Assembly (NCBI GenBank): GCA_029817715.1
Contig: JARUPY010000605.1
Location: 744,001 to 808,000 of the forward strand
Length of the DNA stretch: 64,000 nt
Reading direction: 5' to 3'
DNA from: Melastoma dodecandrum
Taxonomy: Eukaryota; Streptophyta; Magnoliopsida; Myrtales; Melastomataceae
This document shows positions 35,300-47,284 of this stretch, in pieces; the stretch's first letter is position 1; each line of letters begins with the position of its first letter. The notes under the pieces were generated by a model, which searched no databases, was not told the origin of the DNA, and was given only the letters and a program-made list of their open reading frames with translations. The translations under genes and the position numbers were made by a program.

Positions 35300-37058
35300 T
35301 CGCCGTTCTTGTCTACTACATATTGCTGTGATATGTCCACGATGGAATAGCATCCTCCAAACCCTAAAATAAAAGAGAGGAAGGAAAAAGAAAAAGTTTT
35401 TGAGATGATTCCCTCGTGATTGCTTCTTTTTTTTTTTTTTTTGCCGTGGTGAAACATCACTTTGGAACATTCCTATGTGGCTGGCATTACACACAACAAG
35501 CCAACAAATCGAAGCTGACTTGTCCTTTTTTGGCCCCACCCAACCACCACCACCACCACCACCTCTGGGTTTGCATTTCCTTTCTCTTTTTCTTGTCCTG
35601 TCCTTGGGAGATTCCTACTTACAAAATCGTATTGGTGTTGTGTTGTGTCCCGTGATTGTTTTGTTGTTGCGTGGGGGTTGTAATGGCGACACATTAATCT
35701 CCCTACTTTAAAAGGAAAAGAAGTAAAATTAGGTGTTTGGTTTTTTTATTAGGGGAGGGGGCAGGCCTCTTCTTTTAAAGCCCCAACATTATTATTATTA
35801 CTATTGGGTATTATTTATTTTTTGGTCAAAAAGTGGGAATGAATATAGAGAGAGTCCTGGTACCACCTTCCCTCCCTTCCCCTCCTTTTGTCTCTTACGT
35901 TTTAGCAAAATATAATAATAAATATCATGACGTCATCATTGTTTCCTTCCCCCTTCTTCTCATTTATCTTCTTGAACCACCCCACCCTCTCTTCTTTACT
36001 TCTCTCTTCTAGACTTCTTGCCCCGTTTAAATCCCCTTTGTTATAATTGTTTTTTTTTTTAAATTTTCCCATTCCCTCTGCTTTTCAACTCTACACGGCT
36101 TTTTGCATCGCCCCCGAGAAGTAAATTTTTTCCCATTCTTTTTTAACTTTTTCTTTGAAAAGGGCTGAGTGGTGACGTCATCAATGGCATATTGATACGA
36201 GTATTAAAATTGAATTTAAAAGGCGTCGAAGGACGTAATTAATTGTCCTTCTTTGCTGTCTTTTGCCACACGCGGACGATGTTCTTTTGTACCACCACCA
36301 CTCACCCCCTTCCACGCAGGATTGTCAGAGGTATTCGGATTCAATCTATTCAAAAATTTCGCACCATATGGATCTTGCCAGATTGAATTACTTGAGATGT
36401 CCGTACGTACTCTTATGAAAACGCTAAGCCCAATCGTTAATAAGTAATTAAACTTTGTGCAAAGTTTCCTTCCGGTTATCACTTATATATTATCCCAAAC
36501 ATCTGACTGCATTTTTCATTAGCCGGTCTGTTGGAATTAGACGTGCGAGTAGTGTGGGTATTTCTGTCTCCCGAGTGCAAACGTAGAAGCGAGTCATTCC
36601 TCGAATGGATTCCTCCTTTTCCTCATCCTCAGCATACGGGTATTAGCAGCCGTTTCCGGCCATTGTTTCCTCAGCCTACGAAGTATTAGCAGCCGTTTTC
36701 GGCCGTTGTTCGATTCGATTCTACCAATAACTATGCGTATCGGGTACATACGGCGTCTCCTCGTCCAGGAACATATAACGAAGGAAATATTTACGAGTCT
36801 TTTTTTTTTTATTGGGAAATCTGGAAGGGTTAAACAAAATAAACACAACCAAACACAGTCAAATCTCAAAAACCGGAATAACAAAAGCCGGCGGAACAAA
36901 GGAATCACCATATTAATATCATCATTATTGTAATTATTATTGTTGTTGTATTTCATACCTTTTCTGCCTATTGAAACACACACCCCCACCACATCCTTCA
37001 ACAAGTTTTGGAGATCCAAATCGAGAAACCTTGTCGTGAGACCCAAAAAAAAAAGGAA
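32584..37058. repeat. Microsatellite-rich gene-free region
   Basis: No supportable coding exon. Contains a G-run (about 33142-33158), a GGA run near 34076, an ATA/AAT triplet array (about 34205-34240), CT runs (34612-34631 and 35267-35298), a GAA array (34781-34818), CCACCA runs near 33970 and 35545, many T- and A-runs, and TGACGTCA-type words (about 35927 and 36173). Short frames here are low-complexity. It could hold a non-coding transcript, a long 3' untranslated region of TAF6 or fimbrin, or regulatory DNA; I found no known plant miRNA by eye. Confidence 0.5.
36627..36712 (+). repeat. Two-copy tandem repeat
   Basis: A unit of about 42 bp containing GTATTAGCAGCCGTTTCCGG occurs twice in succession with few changes (CTCAGCATACGG... 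and CTCAGCCTACGA...). Confidence 0.7.
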
Positions 37059-40000
37059 TCATTCCTCATCCAGTTGATCCCGCTCGTTCCCATCCGTTTT
37101 CGAACCCTCCTCGACGCTGGCCCCGTCGTTCGAAGATTGGTCCTCCGACTCCCCTTCCTGTTGCTGCAGGCTCCAGTACATTATGCTCGCCGTGAGTGTC
37201 AGCATCATTTTCTGGTTCACCTGTGCCGCCGCCACCACAACACATTTACAGGTTTGTCTCGGAGGAGCCACGACCCCGTTACGTTACACATGATGATGAT
37301 GATGATGAATACCTCTATTATGTCCTCCGGTAACAGGAAAATAGAACACCCCAGTTTCCTAGCGACGCTGATAATGTACGTCGCATTCAATTTCTTGTCC
37401 TCATCTGCGGAATTCAACAGAAGTAAGGAATGCGTTACCAGGTGGACGCTATATCCCTAGGATAAGTTGGAAGAGCAAGGGGAGATGAGAAACCTGTTTC
37501 TCCTTTCGTGACAAGGCTCCAGTTCACCACCCTTGGCTCCACCGCACTGAGAAGCTCGAGGAAGAAGATCCCGGAGGAAAGGCTCTTATCCTGTAAAAGT
37601 ACGCAGGGCAATATTGGATTCACACAGCAACGTTAAGGGTTGTGATTTATGTGGCCCCATGCAATCGAAATGAACGGTTGTCTACCTTGAAGCTCTCCAT
37701 TTGCGATGTTCTGTCTGCCTTTTTTACTTTGTGGTTGGCCCAGTTAAGGATGTCGGCATCTGTGACTTCCTTCCCTTGAGAATGAAGTCTCAGGTTCTTG
37801 AGGAGTTGGAGCATAGTAAACCTCATCAATTGCCACAAAAATGCTGCGAATCATCATCTCAATGTCAGGACTAACAGAATGCATAGGAGGATGAGGAGTC
37901 CCTGTTCTGAGTCGAATTTACCCAGTATGAGCTTCTTGTTTCCCTGAACAATATCGTTTCCGGCCACATTCACCAAGGAGAAGTTCAAGTCCTTCCCGAT
38001 CTTGATAACTTGATTGCAGTTCTCGACTTTACGGAATGGCATCTTGATGGGTGGCTTCGATGCTAGTTTCCAATTAACCGAATTTGGTGAGATCTTGTCG
38101 AGAACCTCCAAGAGGACCCAGCTGCAAATGAGAATCTCTGTTAGAGAAGGCAAATTGCGCAGACCTCGCTACAGTAACAAAGTAACTCACCCATTCCTGA
38201 CATCCTCAAAAACGTTATTAACATAAGTAATGATTCCAAGACTGTTCATCCACAACCGGAAACATCTCTCCTCTCTAGAGGTCTCTGCATCATCGGTCAT
38301 CATCTCAGCAAACGAGATCTTTTTGCTGTCGGTCGATAGACCACTCCTGCAGAAGAGAGTTAACATGAGTCACAAATGAAACGATTCTTGCAAACAGACA
38401 TTCCAAAGACCAGAAACACTTCGGGGCCAATGCATCTCAATAAACCTATGCTGAAATATCTGGGCGACGAATGCAAGGTTAAGATTTGGCGATCCCTCGA
38501 CAATATCATTGGGGGTAATATATCGCTTGCAATCCAACTTCTCTGCCTGTTCAAGGACCATGCTCGCTCTTTCCTTGGGATCTGTTGCCTCCAAGGTGGA
38601 AGGCGAGGAGTACTCTGGTGCAAGAGCATTGAGTAGGTAAGCATAAGCCTCTCCATCCTGGAAATATGAATATCGTATCATCAGTGCTTTGCAGGAAAAA
38701 CAAGGACACTTCTAGGACCAACGGAGGATGAAGGAATGCTTCTGCTTACCTTCAAATCGGATGAAAAGTTTGTGACTTGTTTCTCATATCCGACTTTCTT
38801 TAAATGGAAATTCATCCATTTGAGCAGGACCTTTTCAGGAGGTAAGCTCATCAACTCTTCTACATCCTGCAGGAATTCAAAACCCATCAGATAACGAAAT
38901 CCATTCATCCAGTGAAATCAGGTACCAGTTCTTAATGCTTATTGGGAAGACAGATGAAGGAACACAAATAAATGCACTCACCTTGCTGTCGTCGACCAGT
39001 TCCACGAGTTGAGGAGTTTTCTTCAAGTTGAGATCAGCTAACAATTGGATCTGACACAGTCGCAGGAGGATAAAGGGTCAGCGAAAGGTCATATATCAGA
39101 AACTAATAAAATCTACGACTTATTCCAGTGCTGCATGTGAGATCAGTTGCTCTTACCTTAATGATTTGTGAAATCAATCCGAGCAACAGATGGGGCTGAA
39201 AGATGGAGGAACCAAAAATAAGAATCTCATCATCGTATAAGAGACCTGTGTCACGTGAATAGCGGGCAAAGGGACATATCTGCAACTTACCCTTGCTTCT
39301 ACCAAGTCTTGAGTTCCGATGTTGACAACAGTACAGCCAATTGCCTTGGCGGAGTTGAGTCCGAGAGTGTGATTCTCATTTCTCTCCCACGGATTGAGGA
39401 CACTTTTCATGTTGATTGCCCTCTCGTCTATGGTCCCGGGGACAGCTATATTAATGAGTTTACTGCACCAAGTAAACAAGGACTGAAAATGAGATTGACA
39501 CTCAGAGATTCAAAAATGAATATGTATCATTTTGAGAACCAGAAGACCACCAGAGAAGAACTCCATCTTTCGCCAGCTCAAAGAGAGCATTTGTGGTTGG
39601 ATCAACAGGAAGATACTTCTTCAAGAAGGGATCTTCTGCCAGAAAGTTGTTGATGTGCGCTACGTAGGAAGTCTTCTCAGATTCATTGATCGTGTGCTGA
39701 AACGTGGTCGTGGATGCCTTGAGAAAAGAAGGTGCAGTTCCTAAACCGCCCGACTTTACTCCAGCTCGACCTTGAACAGTCAGGTAGGCCTGCTCAATGA
39801 CAGTCCCTCCATTTTCAATCCTTATTATATTCGATTTAACTGAACCGGGAATGATTAAGAATATTCATCCTGATCCTACTCATATCTAGAAATACTCTAG
39901 CCATGACTAAATTCCTTGTCCCCTAAAGTGCCAACAAACCATAAGAGGAAGAAAACAAAAATGTGCGATTATAACCCAGATGAAGAGCTTTCTTTTCTAC

Positions 40001-40356
40001 TCACCCTCAGGTAGGACTCGAAGTCAATTTCATCATCCAAAGGGTGGATATCACTGAGTATGGCCTCAATGTCGCTCTCCCTGACTTTGCTGAAACCTCT
40101 CAACTTTGTGAAAATGGGGGGCAAGTCCCGGACGTGGACGGCGCCAGACTCGTTCTTCTTCGAAATAAACTGAAAAGGAAAACACGCCAACAGACGCAGT
40201 CCAATTACCGGACATCAGGAAGATGGTGACGAGAGACAGAATCACATTTTCCCAAGTTCAACAACGTACCTTGGATTTAAGGGTCCGGAGTTGGACTTGG
40301 GTGAATTGGCTCTGCAGCCACGGATCAGAAACGAGAACACCAACAAAACTAGACAT
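37059..40356 (-). CDS. Fimbrin (actin-bundling protein)
   Basis: Fourteen exons: 40356-40270, 40169-40005, 39789-39551, 39462-39291, 39195-39157, 39050-38982, 38866-38750, 38657-38446, 38346-38191, 38121-37922, 37843-37686, 37590-37494, 37404-37313, 37220-37059; 654 residues, phases consistent. Fimbrin cross-links actin filaments in the cytosol. Seen: the N-terminal [18 protein letters not shown] and a degenerate EF-hand-like region, then four calponin-homology domains (for example [46 protein letters not shown] and [14 protein letters not shown]). The acidic C-terminal tail after the last domain is short (ends RDQLDEE), giving about 30 residues less than Arabidopsis FIM1. Complete. Confidence 0.95.
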
Positions 40357-41231
40357 ATCTTCTCGCCTTTCTTTTCTTCACGAAAAATATTCCTTCACTC
40401 TAAGATACACAAAACAAATCCCTGCCCAAAGATCGAGACCGCCGATCAACAAACAGCAACATTTCCATACCAAAAGAAAAGACACCGAGATCAAACCCGG
40501 AATCCTCGTACCCGTCAGGAAGATAGGGACTCCCAACGCGCTCCTCCCCCAAAAGGACACGCCACAAGATCGCCTCTCATTCTGATCCCAACGTTAATCC
40601 GATCCAAAAGAGATAGGAAGAACATCAACGACACAAATTAAAGAACACCCAAAAATCGCACCAATGTGCCCCCCAGGAATCAAGAAAAAAACCGGGTAGA
40701 AACCGAAAACCCACCTTGGTAAAAAGGGAACGAAGGATGAAAATACGCGAAAGGCGATGCCTTTTTCGATCCTTCCTTCAGGATTCAGAAAAAAAAAAGT
40801 TGGTATCGGTCGAACAAACCAAACAAGGAAAGGGAGAATTCCGGGTAGAAGATTATTGGGATGTGAACAAGAGGGAGGGGGAGGTGGAGAGAACAGAACG
40901 GGACGCGGAGGAGAGAAAAGCGTATTGCCTTTGAGGGGACACCCCCGAAGATACAGGAAAGAAGCGAGGCTTTGTCTCTTCGATTTTTGTTTGGCTTCTT
41001 GCAGGGCAGAACGTTGGGAGATTTTTTCTTTAATGTAATGTTATTAGGCGGCGTTTGTGTCTCTCAATCTCGACGTCGTCCATTTATGGAAAAAAAAAAT
41101 TTTGAACTTTGCCAACCCTGTCTGAAAATGAAAAATAATCGGGCATGCAGAAACGATGTTGTTGTTGAGCGGAGTCAAGGATCGGGGATGCGCCTGAATC
41201 AAACTGGTCGGCAAGATTTAGGGATTTGAAT
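40357..41231. other. Upstream region of fimbrin
   Basis: Probably the fimbrin leader and promoter. Purine-rich (40840-40930) with no recognisable exon. Confidence 0.45.
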
Positions 41232-41815
41232 CTAATAAAATGGTCCACTGGCCGCGATAGAGATAGAGATGATAGGAGTCGGCCCTGTGGTCGTGGAGGA
41301 GACTGTTGGATTGGATTCTGCAGCCGGTGCATCTGTGGCAGGTTTGGTTTCGGTGGATCGGAGTAGGTGCTGCGGCTGGGCATATCCATGCCGTAAACTT
41401 GCCGAGGGGAGAGGAACCTCGACGTGTTCCTAAATCTCGCTACGGGGTTGGTGGTAGTGCATGTTTCTGGGTATCTTAATGCTTGTCCAGCCCAAGCTGG
41501 TCCATACCAGAGAGGTGTAGGTGAAGGTGAGCGGGTACTGGCCCCTGGTGTACGTTGATGCGCCGTCAGCCAGGGTGTAGTACATAGGCAGCACGTGGGA
41601 CAGGCAGACCAACCATAGCTCTTCCTGGGTGAGGTTGGCCAGGGAGGCGGTTGTCCTGAGGTGCTGTGAAGGAAGGCATGAAAGGGTCCCACCACATTGA
41701 GGAGGTCGGTAGTATTGACGCGTGCTGGGGACAGAGTGGGTGCAGGCGAAGGCACGGGCACAGGGGTCGGGAGGCATGGGGGCTGTCTCGGCTTCTGCCT
41801 AGCCGGTAGGAAGTC
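41232..41815 (-). pseudogene. Fasciclin-like arabinogalactan protein pseudogene
   Basis: Pieces of one FLA-type protein occur in order but in three frames. First a Pro-rich segment (LPTPVPVPSPAPTLSP) leads into VNTTDLLNVVGPFHAFL, the start of a fasciclin domain. A different frame then gives LANLTQEELWLVCLSHVLPM and GQYPLTFTYT (fasciclin helices and H2 region). A third frame then gives TDAPAAESNPTVSSTTTGP followed by IISISIAASGPFY and a stop at 41232-41234, as in the GPI-anchor tail of FLA11/FLA12-like proteins. The core FAP/H1 block between piece 1 and piece 2 is missing. Deletion plus at least two frame changes make it non-functional. FLAs are cell-wall/plasma-membrane glycoproteins, often tied to secondary walls. 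Confidence 0.75.
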
Positions 41816-42300
41816 TACAGCAGTAAACTGGAATGGAGGAAGGAGAGACCAGATTTCAGGAGCAGACCACGATTAATGCAAGATAAATATACGTTTTTAA
41901 AAGCATTGTCGAATTTAACAAGACCTAACAATATTGTGCATTCAAAGCAGATGGAGCATACACACGGGGGGAACCAGAAACTCGAACACGACCAAGATAA
42001 GTTAGAAGCTGTTGGCCCAAAGATTACACAGAGAGGGTAATGAATTAGTGTTATGTTCAATTAAAGATTTCTTTAACGCTTTTTCACAACCTTATAGCGG
42101 AAGCAAGTTGCCGTAAAACAAAATATTTTCGAAATGAATTTGGAGTGGTTCGGTGAATACACCTACGTCTATTTTTAGCTGTTTTCACTAATATTTTGAA
42201 ATAGTCATTACAGTGTAAATAAGAAGATAATTTCTTTAACCACGAGGGCGGTAAAATTAAGTTAACCAATGCAAGAAATTCTCGATGACGCTTCCTCCAC
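41816..42300. other. Intergenic DNA
   Basis: No feature recognised beyond the possible 5' remainder of the FLA relic. Confidence 0.4.
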
Positions 42301-42359
42301 GTGTTCAGATGTCGTCTGGTGGGCTTCACTTTTTGGATTTTCGATTTAATCTCCAAGAC

Positions 42360-42725
42360 TTGCTGTATACCGACTCGTCAGCCAGCAACTTTTCCCAAGG
42401 TCCTGCTGCACGTAGCTCGATGTTACGGACAATTTCCCAAGGTCCTGCTGCACGTAGCTCGACGTTACGGACAGCTTTCCGGCCAAGTTCTTCATATCCG
42501 CAACCGCCGATGTCTACAGAGCGGCTTCACCAAGGTACACCTGCTGCAAACAAACAAATAACTAAATAACCAATTACAGAAAATTGTCAGTCCTCACCGT
42601 TTACGCCTACTATGGATTCCTTCTCTCTGATCAACTCTGTACGCCGACTCGCCAACCAGCGACCCTTCTCCCCAGATCCTGTTGTACGGAGTCCGACGTT
42701 ACGGACAGTGTTCCGGTCGAGTCGG
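42360..42725 (+). repeat. Local duplication with 42-bp tandem core
   Basis: A unit of about 42 bp (TTTCCCAAGGTCCTGCTGCA ... ACGTTACGGACA) is tandemly duplicated at about 42389-42473. A third, more diverged copy with the same flank (ACCGACTCGTCAGCCAGC versus GCCGACTCGCCAACCAGC) lies at about 42640-42722. Function unknown. Confidence 0.7.
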
Positions 42726-43667
42726 CGTACGTTAAAGCATCACAATAACGCTACAAAAATTCCAAGACTTATCACCAATCTAAACCGACCAACCAAATTC
42801 TTTTTGGGTTTTTTCTTTTATAGACAACTTCGTCCTTCTATTATTAAGGAAGTTTATTTATTTTACTAATTATAAAATGCGACGAGGTGCATTCCCATAA
42901 TCCATAAATCAACTTGGGACAATCTCTGATTGATTTCATATGAATCTGATCATGGGCTAATGTATTTATCTGTTAGAGACTATTCAAAATTAATTTTATA
43001 TTAATTGAATACTTTAATCCCACGTATAGGAGGTTCTGAGATCATCGACCTCTTATAAATGAAAATAATCATCGATTTATTCCCAAAATGAATTGATTCA
43101 TTTTGATCAATAAATCTGGACGCTAATCATATAATTTGAATATTTGGTGGATGTTTCTTATTCACATAATCTCCTTATAGGAGGTCAATAAGAAATTTTC
43201 ATGTTTAACAATATAATTTCCGCAAATAAGAAAATTATATTATTTTTGAATTTTATGGTTTGTCTTACCAGATAAATTGTTTAATGTTAATTTAAATAAT
43301 ATTCCTAAGAATATTCCTCATTTGAATTAATAAAATAAGTAAGATAATCAATAATTAATTAATTATTAAAATATCTAATTATGAAAATATTTTCTAATCA
43401 CATCGTTCAATTAGAGGATTTAGAAATTAATTTCGTAATATTTTTTCTATTTTAGGAAGGATATCTTAGTTATAGAAGGTTACTGCTGTGAGGCTTTTAT
43501 AACGGTCAACTCAACTTCAAGTCAACCTGTTATACGACTTATCATCAAAACCGTATCAACAGAAGCATTTGCCAATCTGATAGGAGAAGCAAAGGGACTG
43601 GGGCAGAGGTAAAGATGGGCAAGGCACAACTCAAATGTGGGCGTTTTTTTTTTCTCCTCCTCTCTTG
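42726..43667. other. AT-rich intergenic DNA
   Basis: AT-rich, with two similar words GTATAGGAGGT and CTTATAGGAGGTC (about 43024 and 43174) that may belong to an old retroelement leader. No gene recognised. Confidence 0.35.
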
Positions 43668-44007
43668 TGCTGTGTTTGGTTACATAACAAAACTAATAAA
43701 AAAAAGAAAAGTGTGGAGAAACTTTTGAAATTATCGTAAAACTTATAACGAGAAGAAGGAAGAAGTAACAAAAGAATACAACTAGGCGATAAATGAGGAG
43801 AATTTTTATTAATTTTTTCATGTAATCATATATATGCAATATCGCTATATGAAAATAAAATACAATAGTAATCGAAATAATAATAATAAAAAATTACACA
43901 CTAATAAGAAGTAAATGAGAATATTTTTTTTTATAAATATATTTACAGTAGAAATAGCAAAACTTCTTTTCTTTTCCGTTAGTTTTCTTATGTAACCAAA
44001 CACGGCA
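43668..44007. mobile_element. MITE of about 340 bp
   Basis: The ends are inverted repeats: TGCTGTGTTTGGTTACATAA at 43668 and, at 44007 on the other strand, TGCCGTGTTTGGTTACATAA, followed in both by a GTTTTGTTAG-like match. The inside is AT-rich and non-coding. The GTGTTTGGTT-type end is common in plant miniature inverted-repeat elements. No clear target duplication was identified, so the superfamily is open. Confidence 0.7.
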
Positions 44008-46540
44008 TTAGTCAAACAGTTCACTGCTTTACGTTTGGGCCTTAGTGGCCGGATTATGAGGTGAGACTGGACTTCAATAAATTCAAAGGGCCCATTCGTA
44101 ATTAATTGGGTCATTTTTGACCGGGCCCACTTGCCTTTTTCTTTTGTTAAAAATTTTTTTGTTTTATCTCAAAAGCTTTTCTTTTAAAATGATTTTATTT
44201 TTTAATAGTAATTTTGAAAGTTATAAACTTTTTTTTCTTTGAATTCTTAAAACTTCAAATCTGTCCTAAATTGCTAGTCATAAATACAAAATTCTAGATT
44301 CTTTTTCGCTCATATAGCTTTAGTATTAAATTTACAATCTTCGCTTATGAGAAATGTCGAAATTTTAAGATAATTTATAAATTTATAGTTAAAAAACACG
44401 AATAAGAACGAGGGATATAAAAAGAAATCTGCACTGGAGTACTGAGTAAGAGTTTCGTGTAATGATAAATATTTTTAAATAAATCCAATTAATCGTAAAA
44501 ACATTATTTCAACTCGTAGATAATTAATTCTAAATGGAAAAAATATCGCGAAAATATGGACGCGATAAATGTAATATCCCTTGACAGTAAAAATAAAAAA
44601 AAAATCATCTAACATTTTATTACTTGAATTTTGCTGAATTTTAAATTATTTAATTGATTTTATAAAGTTTTAAACTCAATCAATTCTACTTTCAAGGCCC
44701 ATCCGTTACCCCCTAAAGACTGAAGTTAATTCAACATCCAAGAAAGTGAAAAAAAAGAGTTACTAGTGATTTTAATCTTGTGAGAGTGATATTATTCTTT
44801 AAATGTCCATAACGCAATGATGACTTGTCCATAATGCAGAGAAATCATCATGTGAGGTGCGGAAATAATCGAGAAGGCGGAAGAGGGGATTAGGGACCCA
44901 ATAAACAAAATGTAAGATTCTAAAAAAAAAATGTAAAAATTATTTTATGATGAGTAAAAGATAATTAAAAGGAGGATTTCCTTCCTCACTTGTTAAGGTG
45001 CTAAATATAGTAAAATTACAATTACCTGCTCAAATAAGAAACCTTATAACATTTAACGTACCAGTGTATTTTAATGATCTTTAACGGGTAAGTCTAGTCT
45101 AGTAGGACATTCCTTTAAAAAAAAAAAAGAGAATCCATTTAAAAAATTGAAGGTTAATAAATGTGTTTGATATTAGTTGAAAAAGGTGAAATAAATGAGA
45201 AGTAGGATTAGAGAGGGGCGGGGGAGGAGGAGGAAGGGGTGAGTCAGAACGGTAGGCGGTCGCGTCGTCTCTGACGTGGCTCCCATCTCTTTCCCCAAGG
45301 CAATGTCTTTCCACGTGGCGAGATTCCATTGTGAGGGGGAATGGGTCCCGCCATCCACCGCCCAAAAGCCCCAAGCGGAAACGACACGAGACAGGATATG
45401 TCATAGCCTCACGTGTACCAAACCAACCAACCCCCATTCCCTTCTGCTCTCTCACTCTGTCCCAATCACGGGTCTAAGCAACGTGTCCACACGTAGGTTT
45501 ACGGTACATCCCCAAATAAACATTTCATCAACGAACCCCCCCCCCCCAAAAAAAAAAAAAAAAAAAAAACCAAATAAGCATTCGCTTAAATTAAAAACAA
45601 AAAAAAGCAAGCCTAATGTTTCCCCTTCCAACAGTGTATTAAGCTGTGGCGAATAGGGCATAACGGGATACAGCAAGCACATAACTTTGTCTTTGTGGTT
45701 CGGAGCTAGTGCATGTGAGAGTGATCTCGTGATGCACGATTCTATATCTCGGAATCATCATTCCCCCAAATTATACAAATAATTTTCAGCGTACCGACTG
45801 CCACCGTACGACGTTTCCCGAATGCTATTACTTTTCTCTTTTTCTTGGTTGGATTGGGACTGAGTGGCTGTTTGAGGTGACGATTCGTTCAAGGGTCGGG
45901 GGTGGTGGTCGCGCTTACGTGTGATTCGATAAGCTTGTTTTCACCATTTTGAGGTCGACATTGAATTCCGCAGGAGTGACATGAAGGACAGCTTCCCCCC
46001 AGCGACAACTACGTGGGGAGGACAAAAAGAAAGAAATCGCTATCACCGATGAGCTAAACGTTGACGACTCGTTGAGATCGCAACTGTGTGTGTGTGTGTG
46101 TCTGTGATTGTTGGTTTTTCGTGAGACCATTTGAGGCGGAAATGAGAAGGGCACCCAAACCTTATTTTCTCCTCCGCACAAACTTTCTTCGATTCTTTTG
46201 CTAATTAGCCGGTTGTCACCCTCCGTTGCCGACCGCACAGAGCACAACCAACACACACCGATCTCTAAAAAGCATTTTTGCCTATGAAGACCAGGGCGAT
46301 GCGATCCCATCTTGATCGAGCAATACGGCAGAAAATTGCTTTAGCCATTCATCGCATTTTTCCTAGGAATCATTACACCCACCAACACCACGATCCAATA
46401 TTTACTTTAGAAAAAGAAAAGATTTCTCCGGGCAAACAGTGAAGAAATGGTGTCAAATCCCCCACATTCTTCAAGTCTTAGGGCCCCACCATAATTAATT
46501 AATTTAATCAGTCGATTTTTGATATTGAGCCCCGGCTTCC
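44008..46540. other. AT-rich intergenic DNA
   Basis: No exon recognised. Contains C-run plus A-run (about 45537-45569), a GT microsatellite (about 46086-46102) and CACGTGGC/ACGTGT words near 45310-45500. Minus-strand frames at 45.1-46.3 kb show no domain. Confidence 0.4.
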
Positions 46541-46543
46541 CAC

Positions 46544-46551
46544 TATAAATA
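46544..46551 (+). promoter_or_regulatory. TATA box of acidic protein gene
   Basis: TATAAATA about 140 bases before the ATG at 46685, followed by a pyrimidine-rich leader (CTCACTACCATCTC, CTCCCC). Confidence 0.55.
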
Positions 46552-46684
46552 CTACACTCTATATGCCCAACTCTCACTACCATCTCAATCTCCCCATAAT
46601 CACACGAATTCCCCCACTAGTTTCTTAGTATTTTATCATCATTATCCCTAATCTCCTCTTGCTTTACATCCCTCTTGAGATCCG

Positions 46685-47284
46685 ATGGCCACTGCCGAGG
46701 TATCTTGATTGAAATCAACTCCTTCATAAGTTTGGTGTTAATTAGCTAGGTTTTACTTTGTTACTAGGAGTTAAGAGTTATACGTGACACTTTATTTTGA
46801 TGAAATGATCGGGCAGGTTGTGTCTGCGACGCCCGCGTTCTCGGAAGAGAAGCCACAGGAACCTATTGAGGCAGCGGACGCGGTCAAGACGGAACCCGAA
46901 CCTGAAGCTGAAGCTGAAGCCGTTGTGGAGGAAATAAAGGAAGCTGAATCTGAGGAAGTCGCTGCTGAAGATCCTGCTGTCGAGCCCGACACCGAGGCAA
47001 AGGAAGTGAGAGAAGAGGAGGAAGCTGTTGTTGTGGAGAAGGAAGTCGCGGCGGAGGAAGAGGAAGTAAAGGAAGAAGCGCCAGAGGCGGAGGAGCCCAA
47101 GGAGGAAGCTTCTGAGGCTGCACCGGAGCCGGCAGTCATCGCCGAGGAGAAGGAAACCACGGCTGAGGAAGTTGAGGAGAAGACAGCCGTGGCCGAAGCT
47201 GAAGTCGCGGCGGGGGCCGAGCCTGTGGAGATCAGAGAGGGCAGCGTCGAGGAGGTGCCCGCAGAGAAGAAGGTGGAGGAGTGA
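46685..47284 (+). CDS. Acidic Glu/Ala-rich protein, 160 residues
   Basis: Two exons: 46685-46699 (MATAE) and 46817-47284, joined in phase by a 117-bp intron. The protein is dominated by Glu, Ala, Val, Lys and Pro, with words such as EPEPEAEAEA, EEEEAVVVEKEVAAEEEEV and ending EVPAEKKVEE. No signal peptide, membrane segment or folded domain is visible, and it is probably disordered or helical. The N-terminus MATAEVVSATPA resembles a plant family of MATVEV-type Glu-rich proteins of unclear function. A TATA box and the split first exon support a real gene. Confidence 0.75.

Noticed and set aside
33124..35711. Numerous short frames
   Set aside because: They are translated microsatellites and homopolymers.
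36594..37046. Minus-strand frame of 150 codons downstream of fimbrin
   Set aside because: Low-complexity Asn and Arg runs over a tandem repeat, inside the probable fimbrin 3' region; no domain.
32584..37058. Known miRNA precursors (miR156, 159, 160, 164, 166, 167, 172, 390, 396)
   Set aside because: No mature sequence of these families was seen by eye.
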